From positions 16,500,821 to 16,564,820 of the forward strand of contig NC_092578.1 of NCBI RefSeq assembly GCF_037975245.1: a DNA stretch of 64,000 nucleotides, read 5' to 3'. Source of the stretch: Apostichopus japonicus (lineage: Eukaryota; Echinodermata; Holothuroidea; Aspidochirotida; Stichopodidae). Shown here piece by piece: positions 1 to 13,034 of the stretch. The notes under the pieces are model-generated. The model saw only the letters and a program-made list of their open reading frames with translations, was not told the DNA's origin and did not search any database. Made by a program: the position numbers and the translations under genes. How positions within the stretch are numbered: the stretch's first letter is position 1; the number at the start of each line of letters is the position of its first letter.

Positions 1-126
1 AAATGTAATGAGCTGCACATCCTGTCTCAGTAACTGGGACGAAGTAAAACTCAGCTTCTGTAGGATATTAAGTGCTTTTTTAACTGCTTATTCACTGCTC
101 TTTATAAAAATAGTACAACATGAGTG
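1..126. other. AT-rich leader segment, nothing recognised
   Basis: This short stretch precedes the first MITE. I see no splice-flanked coding block, repeat or RNA gene in it. Confidence 0.5.
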
Positions 127-130
127 TTAA

Positions 131-488
131 AGGCATTGAAGACTCGCCCCAAACCGGCCATCTGAAAAAGTTAACTTTCTGTTGCTTGCAAGTGACGTTT
201 TGTTCGTGTCGCTACAAAATGCAGACAGTAATGAACGTGATACCTTAATTGTTATCTTTAGCTGGACCTGAGATGTCCATCGCTGTTTCGTTTGTATACT
301 GTGCTGTGGGTATTGACCGCAGCTGTATGTACCGACTGTACACTAGTGTCTAATTTACCGATGGTAGCAAGCTGTGTGTGTATTTTCTGGGATCGATGGT
401 GGTGTCTAACACTTCTGTTACACCCCATTCGAAACTAGGTCAGATTACCAGCATTAGACATTTCTTTTTGCGCGAGTCTTCACACCCT
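131..488 (+). mobile_element. TTAA-flanked MITE (Kolobok- or piggyBac-like), copy 1
   Basis: The element is 358 bp and sits between two TTAA tetranucleotides at 127-130 and 489-492, which fit a TTAA target-site duplication. Its ends are inverted repeats: the left reads AGGCATTGAAGACTCGC and the right, reverse complemented, reads AGGGTGTGAAGACTCGC. It carries no transposase, so it would be mobilised in trans. TTAA targets occur in both the piggyBac and Kolobok superfamilies; the AGG terminus fits the RRGG-type ends described for Kolobok better. That superfamily call is an inference. A second copy lies inverted at 6161-6498. Confidence 0.8.
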
Positions 489-498
489 TTAAGTAAAC

Positions 499-3400
499 TT
501 AATGTACTGTATGTCATAGGTCTGGTAATAATGTGTTCAATTCTACTGTGCTTTACTTCACTCACTCACTTACCTGTCTCCCCACAATCCCAGCACTCTT
601 GCTCGACCATGTCTAGAGTGAACTTGGTAACCGTTTTAACACTGTACACCCTCAGTGACCCTTCAACTACCAGTCAATGGGCCCTCGTACTCATTCAACC
701 ACATGTCGGTCAAAACCTGTCAACATACAGTATGTAACAGCATGTGTGCTGTGTGTGATACTCGAAAATTCATTGTCAACTTTGAAGTAAATATAGAAAC
801 GTGATAAATCTGTTGTTTAGCAAAATGTTTCATTGCTCCCACTTCAACAAAAATCCCTTCTACTGTACAGGCCTCTATAGAGCATGTAAACAGCCAGGTA
901 TACTGACTTTTAAGTAACTGTTTCCTCATCTATAATTCCCTCATTACTTAATTGGAAGTTTGCCTCCTCTCATACATGACATGTACCAATCGAGAACTAG
1001 AACTTAATTGAAGAGTTGATTGGTGTTAAGGCCAGAACCTTAATATCAAGATCAGAACTAGTCTATTTAATAAAGCTGCAATTTTAGGCAGGTTGTTCAT
1101 CGTCATGACGACTCATCGTTTTGATCAAGCTATGGCTGGGAAGCAGGATTTCATTTGTACCTTTAAAACAGAGAAAAATGTAAAGCCCACCTCAAAGCAA
1201 AGCGTTTTCAAAAATTATCTAAAGTTATTAGAATTCCTCTAAAACTTAATGATTGTTTTGAAAAACATTGTCCTGTAGCAATGATTTAGAATGGTAAAGT
1301 ACTCCAATGGGAAATTAGAAACAAATTTTTGGAATTCATGTTAGTCTTTGTGCCAATTTCTTCAGGTTAACTGGTTTCTATCCCATGATTTATTGCAAGG
1401 AATGTGTTAATTATAGACTTTTGAAAAAAAAACTTTAAATTAAGAAACCATAAAAGAAGTATTGAAAGTCTCCTGGGGGGGGGGAGGGCAGGTGTGGGGA
1501 GGCATATGAAATAATTAAGGTCAAAACATCCAGGCAGCTAAATTTGAGGAGCGGTAGCAAATTTGTATCATAAGTGTAAAAATTCAAGGCCTGAAGCAAC
1601 ATAAATCCTTGTGTCATAGCCCTGCTAATAATTTTCACATAAGACCTTTAAAGTTTAGCTCCATTGATTGTTATCTCTTAAGTAATTAACAGTCATAATG
1701 ACCTAAAACTATATCAAGTTCTACTGTGTGGCCTGCATATCATGTAGTGAGATCTTTAATTGAAAAAAATTAAACCACACCTTCCTTTCGGTTAATGTAA
1801 TTTTGCTTTCCGCCGTGATCATCCCACCGAGATTTTATGATGATTTTTATGTCGAAAACGCTCCCCCAGTATGTTTACATTTTCGAGACAATGTAAGGCA
1901 TGATCTCATTACAGTAGCTGTTCCAATCTTGGATTCTCGATGCGAAATGCGATCGTGAGGCACAAGGCGCATGCAGGCAGGCAGGCAGGAAATATAATCC
2001 TTCCATCAATTTTCTAACTTCAGCTATGACTCACAGTGATTTACTTCGTCTCTCTCTGCATGGATGGCAACGTCTCGGTCCCAAATGCTGGCAAAACAGG
2101 AAAAGGAATTTTCATATCAGTTCAAAACAGACAGTGCATAACATTCAATTGATCGAAACTTGTTCGTGGATTTAAGAAAAGCATGCTGAGATTTTGAACA
2201 CTTTGGAAGATGGTGATTCAGTTATAAAATAATGGTCAAAACAGTCACACTAAAAGACATGTAGTAAGAATATATTTCACAGATCAGCAATATTATAGGA
2301 TAATATTTTAAAGCAGCTGGAACGTGGTGAATAATTTTTTTTTCATATACTGTATCTATTTTCATCACAATATTAGATTTGGTCACGAGAGAGTAAGGAA
2401 CAGACATTCAACATCAACAACATTAAATTCCTTTGAAATCTTAGGAAGGAAACATTTGAATTGATAATTTGCATCATGAATAATCATATATGTGCAAAGG
2501 GTAATCATACAGATCCACACCTAAATGCATTCTCATTATAAGCTGATGTAACCAGATCCTGATGAGACGATTAAGTTGCTTTTGTTTCTCTCTGCAGTGT
2601 ACTTTTGGTGGCTCTTTAAAGCTAAACTAGGTCGTTTCTTTGTAACACCAAAAAGAAACCTCAAAACAAGTTCCTGTCTGAAACTTCCGAACCTAATTAT
2701 AATGAGATTAGCAGAGAAAAAGGGCAATAGATGCATTTTGTGGTACTAGTACACATGTATGCTATTACAACAGGTTTGTAAGTGAGGACAGGAAGTTCAC
2801 TGTGGTACTTTTTTATAATTTCGTTTTAATAATCACAAAAGTGATTTAAGACTTGTAAACTGTAGCATATCATGCAATTCTCCAATCACAGGTTGCAATA
2901 CATTCAATTTTAACCAAATTTGAGAGCACTATCCTTGATTACAAACTGGATAATACCATGTTCGAGTCCTCGTAGGTGTTTAAATTAACATTTAAGTCAT
3001 GTACATGGCAGTTATACTTCTTAATGAATATTGAGTAAAAATTAAAAGAATTAAATAATGGATGAATGAAATAGGGGTGAGGGGGGATGGGCGAGTGGAC
3101 TTCCACTGACATCCTCTTACAAGCCTCCCACCTTTTTTAAAACTTTGTAATTAATATACATGTGTAATTATTAGTCTATATTACTATTGGTAACTTTTGA
3201 CAGAACTTGTCAATTCACCATGGAGGGGAAGGTACGTGGGTAAGAGACAGGGGGAAGGTGGGGAAGAGAGAGGGCATGGGAGGGGGAGAGGGGGAGTTGG
3301 GATGCTGTTGTGAGAAGGAATAGGTTCATAAGTTCATTTGTCTAACCTTTGAATTTGCAATTGATTCGTAGTCCTCCTTGCTACCATAAGCACCCTCATT

Positions 3401-5780
3401 CTGCTGTGTCTAAAGTAACACAATGATCAAATTTTGTCCCTGTCCCCTACCTGATGCACGTTCCTCTCCATTGCAACATCGAAGTCTCCTTACCTGTATA
3501 TCATGTTAAATATCGTGAGATCTTTGTCTTTCAATTGTTCATGTTCTTGACTTTTTTCCTTTGAAGGGGTTTTCAGAAGTTCTAAAATTATATATATGTT
3601 AGATAAAGGATGACAGATTTTCTTCCTGTACAAATGTGTCAAGTCGTGCAGACGAAAATGTCTTTTTCCACCATCATGATGAAACCATTAATTATGTCTT
3701 CTTTGCTTACCCACCATACAATACTAAATATTGATGAATATAGTACAGTGCTACTGTGTGTTAAGCCACTATTTTTATAAACAAGTCTAGATGGAAGACA
3801 ATTTCATTTGGAAATGCCCAATTATCAAGTGCTACGAAATTGATTTTGTCTGCCGTAATGTATATACTATATAATACATTTCCTGCACACATACGTTCTA
3901 GTGCAGTTTTACTATATATGTAGGATACTTCATGATGTTTCACTGTATACCGGGTGTCACACAGTGCCATATATACAGTATACATTCTCTCTTCTGCTTC
4001 TCCAGTGCATCGTTGCATCTTTCATCTTATATTTCCTCTTTACTCTGCTGGATCTATTATTATTTTTTTTTAATCTAGCGTCAAAGGATAAAGATTGACA
4101 ACTGCAAGTGTGAACCTTCCATCATAAATTAATGAGAAGTGGGAATATCGTGTGGCCTCTATTAGAAAGACAACGTTACATCACGCAAGGCAGGAGAAAC
4201 GAAAAAGGTTATAATTAGTTATTAATAACAAATTTTAGCTTGCTAAAGATAATGCTAGAAGTGTCAGATATACTTTCTGGGGAGGGGAGGGGGTTGAGGA
4301 GGAATTGGGAGGGGGTTATGTTGTCTAATCAGACATTGAGGATCCATAAAATTAGACCGTTAAATGTTTATGTGCTCCTGATTGGTAGTAGAGGAGGTGT
4401 CTTAATTTGAGCATAATTGGTGACCACAGTTTGTTTCTTTCTAGCAAATTTAGGTCAATACTGATGACCTTCGAATGTGAAGGTGTCAAAATAGTTTCTT
4501 GGACATGTAGATTTAGAAATGCTTGTTTCTCAAAATAACTATTTTATATTTTGATTTTTAGGTATATTTCCCCAAGTGGGAAACTTGTCTTTTTTTTCTC
4601 TAGCATAGTGACTCATGAAAATTCACTATCCACAGATGTTATAAATTTTTTTTAGGGCTACTGAAAATAAGGAAATAACATATTTAGCATTTTCATCTAG
4701 CAATATAGACAAGGTGCTCTCCTTAATCTGCTCTGTCATCCTATAGCAATATGACTGTACAAGGCAAGTTACAGTATACAAGGTTTATTCACAATGTACC
4801 AGTACAATAGATTATATTTGTACTCTTTTTGTTACACTGCCCATAAAACTGGAGACATCGGGTGAACTTATACATATTTATCTCTTTGTTGTCCTAAGAA
4901 GAAGATCCCCCCTGGCCCTATATAAAAAAGATAATAATCTTTCACTTTGCATGCAAGTCATTATGTTTTATGGTCATAGCAGGGAGTGGAGAAGATGCAC
5001 TTCCTGTGCAGTATCTTGCTGTACAAATGGTACATGTACAGGTATGTGTGTTTTCCTTGTGTGGTAATTTTAAAATTAGCTAAGTAATAATCACATAACG
5101 ATGGGGTAGATATGAATCTTTGAGGCTTTCGCATGATATACAGCAACAAATGCAACACATAAATCTGAATGATATTGATTTTTATCAGTTATTCCATCTT
5201 TCTCTGAAACAAAAGGACAAACTAAAGGTTAACAAATTTAAAGATACTTGTATTGTTCATTTTATATCCGCACCATGTGTATGTCGTATATATAAAATCT
5301 ATGAGTTTCAAGGTTTGCTTTATATAGCTCTTAGAAATCTGTAGACTCTGTCCAAACAATCCTATAGCCTTGAAAAGAATTGAATGAGCATCCTGTGCAA
5401 GTAATTCATCATTTCATAAAACAGAGATTTTTGTCTCGTGGTATTACCGATGATTGTCTAACATATGACAGGACTATGCCAACCACAGGCCTACAGTAGC
5501 TAGGCTCAACCACAAAAAGCCTCATTATTGAGGGACATTTGTCTGTTTGCATTGTGTAGGAAGGCATGTGATAACGATATATATATTTGTATGTGAGTAG
5601 AGAAGTAATGAGTGACAAAACCCGATATCGTCCATCATCTATCATCGTAGGAGGAAGCAATCAACCTAGAAAAGCAATTGAGTGTGTAAAGTTAAAGAAG
5701 AATGAGGAGGAAATATGAGAGTATTTTATAAGCAAACAATGACGTTTCTAATAAACCCTTAAATGAGCTTAAAAGGTGGA
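499..5780. other. Non-coding AT-rich DNA with G-rich tracts
   Basis: Apart from one copy of the ~145 bp dispersed repeat at its left end, this segment shows only short chance reading frames and homopurine tracts. G-rich patches occur near 1476-1500, 3070-3110, 3220-3310 and 4278-4318. A short CAGG run lies at about 1973-1988. I recognise no gene. Confidence 0.5.
552..703 (+). repeat. ~145 bp dispersed repeat, copy 1
   Basis: This is a member of an unnamed repeat family. The shared pattern begins TTTACTTCGCTCCTC, passes through CTTACCTGTCTCC, a CACAACC-TTAGCACTCT block, TACCGTGTCTAG, GGTAACC-TTTT and ACTGTGCACCCTC, and ends near CTTCTCATTCTACC. This copy is divergent in its second half. It has no evident coding potential. 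It lies directly right of MITE copy 1. Confidence 0.65.
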
Positions 5781-5876
5781 TTTACTGCGCTCCTCGCTTA
5801 GCTGTCACCCCACAACCTTAGCACTCTCGTTCTACCGTGTCTAGAATGAACTGGTAACCTTTTAAAAAAAACTGCG
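5781..5876 (+). repeat. ~145 bp dispersed repeat, copy 2 (3'-truncated)
   Basis: It contains the family head and middle (GCTCCTCGCTTA, CACAACCTTAGCACTCTC, TACCGTGTCTAG, AACTGGTAACCTTTT), then runs into an A-rich stretch. The terminal third is missing. Confidence 0.7.
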
Positions 5877-6160
5877 ATTCTACAAGTTAACCTTAAAGAT
5901 GACAATAATAAAAAATTAAAAAATAAGAAAAAAATTATAAAACATTTATTTTAGTAGTAAGATTGGACATGACTGAGTCCACCTTATCATGAGTAAGAAC
6001 AAAGAACCTCATTGCTTTTTGTGTAGGTCAGATTTGATTTGAAGTCAACAGAGATCAAAGTCTGAAAATATTAATATCGTTTCATTCATTCAAAGAACAA
6101 AGAACTATTACAGTCACTTTTGATATAAACATAATAATACACAGAATGTGATCAATTTAA

Positions 6161-6498
6161 AGGGTGTGAAGACTTGCGCAAAAGAAACGTCTAATGCTGG
6201 TAATCTGACCTAGTTTCGAATGGGGTGTAACAAAAGTGTTAGACACCACCATCGATCCCAGAAAATACACACACAGCTTGCTACCGTCGGTAAATTAGAC
6301 ACTAGTGTACAGTCAGTACATACAGCTGCGGTCAATACCCACAGCACAGTATACAAACGATACAGCGATGGACATCTAAGGTCCAGCTAAAGATAACAAG
6401 GTATCACGATTCATTACTGTCTGCATTTTGTAGCGACATGAACAAAACGTCACTTTTTCAGATGGCCGCACGCGGTTTGGGGCGAGTCTTCAATGCCT
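6161..6498 (-). mobile_element. TTAA-flanked MITE, copy 2, inverted relative to copy 1
   Basis: This is the reverse complement of the element at 131-488, with TTAA at 6157-6160 and 6499-6502 and the same GAAGACTCGC/GCGAGTCTTC-type ends. It is about 20 bp shorter because an internal block present in copy 1, beginning TTAACTTTCTG, is absent here. The two copies are otherwise very alike, so the family is probably fairly young. It contains no open frame of note. Confidence 0.8.
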
Positions 6499-6502
6499 TT
6501 AA

Positions 6503-8320
6503 AGAGAAAGAGACGGTGGAGTGCCCACAAGATTACTCCAAATATAAAGCTTGGCTGAACAACATACTTAGTTGGATATATGATCCAGGCTCATTGTATG
6601 CAGCTATTGTAAACTGACAGCTGTACATTGTTAAAGGAAAATCATATTTGTTGATGTATTGAGAAAAAGAATTTAAGAAGAATTAGAAGACTTTTTTTTA
6701 TTATAGATTATCTAGAACATCTAGAACAATTTAAAAATTTATTAAAAATATGATCAAATATGAAACAAATTGCTTGTGTCTGACAGGTGTCCTTGTGAAA
6801 TAATAGATGATTAATCGTAGACACTAGATTAACAATTTCTGTTGAAGTTTAATTTCCTTTAATTATCATTATGGGCCAAGCCTCTGTATATTCTGTAGGT
6901 TTATCCAGGTCACTATATATATGTATACATGTATATATAGGCTGTGCGTGTTCATTATTATTATTATTGTTACGGCAGTTTTAATATTACACTGTATATT
7001 AGTTTGATTTGGACTGCAATGCAATTCCATATTGATGCATGCAAGCAGTACAAGGACAGCTGTTCAATACTAGAGGAAAGTCTTATTTATGTTAGAAATC
7101 ATTAATTAAACAACGAAACGGATGTGCGATTGGTTAATATGTCTGTGATATGTTGCTATAGGAACAACATGACGTTGCATCCCACTATCACTTATATTCA
7201 ATTTGTCTTCTGATTTATATTTTTGAATATTTATAGATTTTAAAATCACCATGTTAAAAATTTGTAGATCTCTTTAATAACAGGATCTGTTGTTTTGCTA
7301 ATTTCAGTTGGAAATTTAACAAACAACTTTAAGAGGGGAAAAAAGTAAGATAATGACATTCATGAATTTGTTTGTCAAATTAGGTATCATCGATCACTTA
7401 GCTCTATAAACTCATGTACCTCTAGGATGAACTCCCTGCGTCAGAGTTTAACCTCTCCCCTACATTTGATGTGTCAACTTTGCTTTGAGGGATAGGTAGA
7501 GACACCCACTTATTTGGATCGCCTCACTTTACTGCCAAGATGTTTCTCTTGCCACCTTGAGTAACTAAGATAATTTGCCCAAACTTCACTGTTAATTATC
7601 ATATTAACAGCTGAACACATTCAGTATACAGTAGTGTAGTATACAGTCTTTGCATACATTGTACCTGGAAACTGCACAATTAATGAGGCATACTTGACTG
7701 TCACAGTGTAGGAGTCCACTGCAGTCTACAGCACTGATACAATAGTCATATCCAAGCACACTGTCAAGGTGTTCATCAGTGAATGATGCATTGTTTACAG
7801 TTTGTGTAGCAAATTTTGAAAGCTTATTACTTTTAAAATAGATTCTCATAACCCTATTATAATCAATCAATCCAGTTCAGTGTGAAGGAAGAACTGCTAT
7901 GTATGCTTTGCATTCGTGTATCAATGTTAATTACCCATATTTCATATTATTTTGTAGCTCTGCGTTACCGGATGACTTATTCCGCTGTACAGGCATGCAC
8001 GATCATCTTTGAAAACTAATGCATTTTATGCAGTGATCATGCAGTACGTAGATGTTTGTATTAGAACAGAACAGTAGTGCAGATAATATAAAGTCACACA
8101 TTTAGGTTTATATTGATCAATTTGTTTTGCCTGGTGAAAGCAGGAAGATCTACATGAAAGGCTTCTTCCTATTAGTAGGGTGTAACCTAAAGAAACTTAA
8201 AGTGAAATTTTCCCGACTGTTTTGAAGAGTATGAGTTTCAACTGTGGTTTCTTATTACATGAAGCTCTCTTGCCTATGGATCTAATTATAAACAGTCATT
8301 CTGAATGTACCATTAACTAT
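6503..8320. other. Intergenic AT-rich DNA
   Basis: Short TA-rich runs (6910-6940) and an ATT run (6954-6968) are present. No gene, repeat family or structured RNA was recognised. Confidence 0.45.
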
Positions 8321-8324
8321 AGGA

Positions 8325-8632
8325 AATTGAATTTATGAAAAGGCAATTGTTTAATTTTGTTTTCGCTGAACAGATACAGCTTATATACAAACTGTGCTAT
8401 AATTTACTACGTTCCTCCCTTACCTGTCTCCCACTCCACATCTGCACTTTTCCTATCTACGTAACTACACACTGGAAACGTTTGAGCACGGCGCCCTCAC
8501 TCCCTGGGCACCGCCTTCCGAATCTACCTAGTAGGAAGAAACTACACATCAATTTATGAAGGCAATTTTGTTAAATTCCATATTCGCTGAACAGATACAG
8601 TTTATACAAACTATGCTGTATATTACATCGTT
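8325..8632 (+). repeat. Two direct copies of an ~80 bp sequence flanking a divergent ~145 bp repeat
   Basis: The blocks at about 8325-8412 and 8550-8632 share TTTATGAA-GGCAATT, then TTCGCTGAACAGATACAG, TTATA-CAAACT and a final TTAC-ACGTTC/TTACATCGTTA. Between them (about 8404-8535) is a strongly diverged member of the ~145 bp family, recognised by TTACCTGTCTCCCAC. This looks like a local tandem duplication of a repeat-containing unit. Confidence 0.6.
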
Positions 8633-8723
8633 AGAAAAGATGTACTAAAGACTTTTAAGGATCATGATGTAAGGAACAAACTTAAAAAGTGTGAAAACTT
8701 GTAGATCATCAAAACAACTAATA

Positions 8724-8873
8724 TTTACTTCGCTCTTTGCTTACCTATCTCCTCACAACCTCAGCACTCTCACACTACCGTGTCTAAGAGTCACCTGATA
8801 ATCTTTTACCACTGTGCGTCCTCTATGACCGGACCTTACCGGACAATGAACTCCCTTCTCATTCTACCAACCA
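8724..8873 (+). repeat. ~145 bp dispersed repeat, near full-length copy
   Basis: It begins TTTACTTCGCTC and continues through CTCACAACCTCAGCACTCTC, TACCGTGTCTAAG, the CTTTTACCACTGTGCG block and ACCGGACC, ending CCCTTCTCATTCTACC. It shows the full order of blocks that defines the family. Confidence 0.75.
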
Positions 8874-9160
8874 AAATGCTTAGAACTTTTATTTCGACTT
8901 GGATAATATCCGTTCGAATCGTACAGTGCTGTTTGTAAATGGAGACCTCTCTGAGGAGATGGGTACCATACGCAAGTCACTCGTGGAACATTCAAACCTG
9001 GCCAATTTTTTGGGATGTCAATGTCAGTCCAAGTAAGAGTCTGATATTTCAAATTTTCTTTAATGTTAATTTTGCGAAGTAACACCCCTTCAATATCTGA
9101 CACTCAAATCCCTAGACTTAGTTAAGTTTACATCCCAGTATGTCAGTGTGTCACCTTTAA

Positions 9161-9206
9161 CACCTACACACGTACCCACCTACACACCTACACACGTACA
9201 CACACT
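9161..9206 (+). repeat. Short (CCTACACACGTA)-type minisatellite
   Basis: The run alternates CCTACACA and CGTACCCA/CGTACACA with an irregular ~8-12 bp period. It is simple-sequence DNA only. Confidence 0.6.
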
Positions 9207-9470
9207 ATTTGAGGACAACTTGACTTTCACAGGTTCAAAATGACATATCTGTAAAATGCATTTCAAATTTGCCAAAAGGTGTTGGAATTCATCAAGGTTG
9301 AATCTATCTTGCTTTGTTGTTTATATGGAGAGGAAAAAAATGTAAATATTATCCCATTTAAATTCAGTATATTACTTATAAGAATTATGGAAGAAAAAAA
9401 GAAGAGTAGAGACTGCATATATCATGTTTGTGTTAAAAGGATGGTTGTTAGGTAAAGATACCTTTGGCTA

Positions 9471-9540
9471 CTGAAAGAGGAACATGTATCAAAGCATCCT
9501 GTTGAAATTTGTGTCTATGTTGTTCCCTTGCGGCCATGGG
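9471..9540 (+). repeat. Fragment of a dispersed repeat shared with ~14.1 and ~27.7 kb
   Basis: The + strand reads TTTGGCTACTGAAAGAGGAAC followed by a CATCCTGTTGAAATTTG block. It matches the reverse complement of the segments at 14022-14190 and 27608-27790. No function is recognised. Confidence 0.5.
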
Positions 9541-9559
9541 TTGGTTGGTGCAGTTTCAA

Positions 9560-11640
9560 ATTACACTTTCAGTATCTCTGTAGGAAGTGAATGTAAATTT
9601 TTTCACTCTGTTATGTAATAAAATATGTTTTACTTTCTTCATAAAGAAATAAATTTATACCTTGAATGTATCTTTGAACAGTGAATTTCAGATTGCATTC
9701 ATATTTTAAAGGTGAAAAATGACCTGTGCTCACTTTGTTTTATAAAATTTTGTTTTTTTATAATACTATGACACACATCAATCTGAGGGCATCCTACCAT
9801 TTCACCATCTTCATTCGACCTTCATGTTTACTCGAGACTGCTTTGACCTTTGACATCATGACATAGATTATGAATATGCATGAACGATGGAGCCTAAATG
9901 AGGTGATTCAAGAAAAGAACGAAAATAGAACGAAAAAAACCCCAAATCAAACAACATTGGACACGCCCTCATAATTAACCAACTTTATATAATTACTAGG
10001 TGATTTGTTTTCATTATTGACTCTGAGATTTGTACAAAGAAATGTGTTTGTCTGCAATAAAAACAAATGATCACGTATTAGCAAACAAATCCGGTCCCTC
10101 TTGTTTGATTAGCATGTTTGTCTTTATTAAAACATCATTTGTATTCATTACTAACGAGATGGAACTTATTAACGGAGGGACCAGTCAGCCTTTCAATTAT
10201 GTGGAAAGTATTAATATCTAACCTAACAAGCGCTAAATTTACACTGAAGAGACTTCCCAAAGGTCTTCTGGTTTTCCTGAAATATTTTTAGAGCATTCGT
10301 TCCCATAGTAACATAAAAGACGTTGTTTGCCTGAACAGTGTTGTCAAGTCGTTTCCATATTTTGATTGGTCAGACAATATTTGAAAGAGAGAAACTACAC
10401 ATGTTTTTAATTCACATGTATGCTGACAGACTATGGCCATGTAGCAGCAACATGTAATGAAAATGTCATTGTTTCAAAGGTTACAGTGTCAAAAGGTTGG
10501 AACATTCACCAGAACCAGGAAAGAATGATTGTTTCCAAATAAATAACGAACATGCATAGCTAACCTGTTTCCTTGGCTTACGTGCATTTATATCAATTTC
10601 AAGAAAATTTTTTAATCAGCTTTTAAATCATTGCTATGAATATAACAAGTTTTGAAATCATTCATTTAAAACTGATTGATTTACGTACATTATAGTTGAC
10701 CCTATATATTGGAATCTCAAAATCCCTGTTGCTTTAATTCTCCTTCTATTGTCTTTATCTGGTGATCCTTCCATTATATTTCAACTCATTCAGTATGAAT
10801 TTATTATTTCACATCAAATTTACATTGTCCCAATGAACAAATTTTTGGATTGATACAACAACACGATATAATGTCTTTCAATTGCCTTGCATATTTCACA
10901 CCGGCCACTATTAACATTGAACGGTTACCGTTATCACACATACACCTTTATAAACGTTAGTTGCTCTCTCTGCTCTGCCTGTATGTGACGTAACAAAATT
11001 ATGTCGGTTCTGTGTTTTTTCCAAAAGAAATTTATGCGCAGATATCGAAAGTCTCTGGAGTACTCTTCTGTGGCAGTGTCGCAGGGCAGTTCTAATTGAC
11101 ACATTACTGCAAAAGAAGACAATTCTCTATATAGGCTTTCAAACATCTTTGCCAACATGGAAGGCTAATATTGGTTAGCTTTTTTATTTGCATGTTTATG
11201 ATAAAAGTGTTTAGATGAAATTGAGGGGAATTTGCCTTGTATACTTCACAGTAATGGATCCATTCATCATGCTAAAGTATTGAGGTGAGGCTCAGCAGAA
11301 GGTAAACCCCAATAAAGAAACAAGAAAAAAAAGAAGGGATTTTTGTCTGGATTACATCAATTTTTAATGACCAGAAATTTGATCCAGAGACATTAAAAGT
11401 GCCATTAGTAGGTATGTTAGTAATGTCCCAGCAGCAGCAGGTGCAGTTTGATATTCAGAAATAGTTCTCAAGTTTAGAAAAAAAGTCTGTGGCACAAACG
11501 ACACTGCCTTTAATGAAGACTTAATGAAGGCTCCACCTTTTTGTCTTCACCTCTAAATTTTTACAGCAGTTGTGTAAAGTATAAGTCAAAATATGATCCA
11601 ATGCAAACTGATGGAAATAAGACAGACTCTCAGCTATTTC
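9560..11640. other. Intergenic AT-rich DNA
   Basis: No recognisable gene. The stretch at about 10900-11160 is less AT-rich and has two overlapping short minus-strand frames, but it has no family resemblance and no convincing splice structure. Confidence 0.4.
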
Positions 11641-11643
11641 AGA

Positions 11644-11787
11644 TTTACTTCGCTCCTCGCTTACCTGTCTCCTCACAACCTTAGCACCTCATTCTACCGT
11701 GTCTAGTATGCCCTGGTAATCTTGTAACACTGTGCACCCTCAACGGCCGGCTCCCCCGGTCGTTGCCCTTCCTTCTCATTCTACCAT
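11644..11787 (+). repeat. ~145 bp dispersed repeat, near full-length copy
   Basis: It contains all family blocks, from TTTACTTCGCTCCTCGC through CTCACAACCTTAGCAC, TACCGTGTCTAG and ACTGTGCACCCTCAACG to CCTTCTCATTCTACC. It is followed at about 11800 by GTCACTCGTAAATATCTAAA, and a very similar phrase also borders the inverted copy at 15685-15802. That suggests the family may once have been part of a larger element with inverted ends. Confidence 0.75.
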
Positions 11788-12063
11788 AAGGGGATAAGCT
11801 TGTCACTCGTAAATATCTAAACCAGTAAGTTTTATGATCTGAAATGTCTGTTATGTATTAGCTATTAAATTTGATTCCATTTAATTGGGAGTACTAATCA
11901 GGCTGGTAGTACAGGCAACCTGAGACTATAAAAGGTGCAATGAATGTTGTGGAACTTATCTCGATGGTCAACGAAAGCGAAATTCGTATCCATAATAAAG
12001 TCGGCTGAGAAATCACGTTTATGGACACTTTGGGTGGTTGAATGAGAAGGATGGTCATTGAGC

Positions 12064-12153
12064 GGTTGTTAAAGGTATAATAGTTCAAGCTAGACATGGA
12101 TGGTAGAGGGAGAGTGCTAAGTTTGTGAGAGACAGGTAAGCTTACCCATAGTA
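12064..12153 (-). repeat. ~145 bp dispersed repeat, partial inverted copy
   Basis: On the minus strand it shows GGTAAGC/GCTTACCTGTCTC, a CACAAACTTAGCACTCTC-like block and TCTAGCTTGAAC, ending before the terminal third. It is inverted relative to the copy at 11644-11787. Confidence 0.6.
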
Positions 12154-13034
12154 AATATCCAGAGTCAGTTAAGTATTAGAATTAAACATTCATCTGCTCG
12201 CTGACTCACTTTCCAGACTTTCTATCGATCAAATCGATCCTTTCCAAATCACAAGGTTAACAGAGCTAGGTTTGTTGATCTGGACGATTGTGTGTATTAT
12301 CGTAACTAAGGTTACCAATGCATCATTCTTGAAAAGACCTTTGTTTTACAACCTTCATGTTTTTTTCACAACATGCACCTTTTAATGCCATATTCTCAAG
12401 TCAAGATGTGACACACTTGTAAACATGACGGAGGAGCTATCATATAATTTGTCTCAAGCAATTAACAATAAGTTGTCAGATGTATCTTTCTTCTTTGTTG
12501 ATGTATTTATATTTTATTTGTTTAGTGTGTATTTATTATGTTTTTAGTATGTGTGTTGGTGCACATTATTTTGAATTTAGCCTGCAAGACTAAAATTTGA
12601 TATTTAAATGAAAGATTTCCAGCTCGACATATCTATGCTCTGGTGTGAATCTTGGAAGAAAACACATGAAATTTACAGAATAACAAGATAAGGTGCCACT
12701 GTTAGGGAGCCGTGGAAGCAAATTCATTTAATAATAGGGGAAAACATGTGCTTTTATTCCTGCAGGGAAAGGCATGACACCTTGAAAATTGCTGAAGATT
12801 GTTACCGAGGCATAGTCTATTACTGCCTGTAGTTATTGTTAGCCTACTATTGATTCTTTATTTAGAAACAGTTCAAGTAATATTATGTATGTGTGGAATG
12901 TCAGACAGCTAGCTGTATAAAGGGAGATCTACGTACACATGATATTAGATTGAATTTACTGTACAGCCAGTCTCATAGCTGTCTCCACCATACTTCATAA
13001 ATTGAATTTATCAGACAAGCATAATGATGGTTAA

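Noticed and set aside
378-737. 119-codon plus-strand frame
   Set aside because: It starts inside the MITE and ends in the 145-bp repeat; no independent support.
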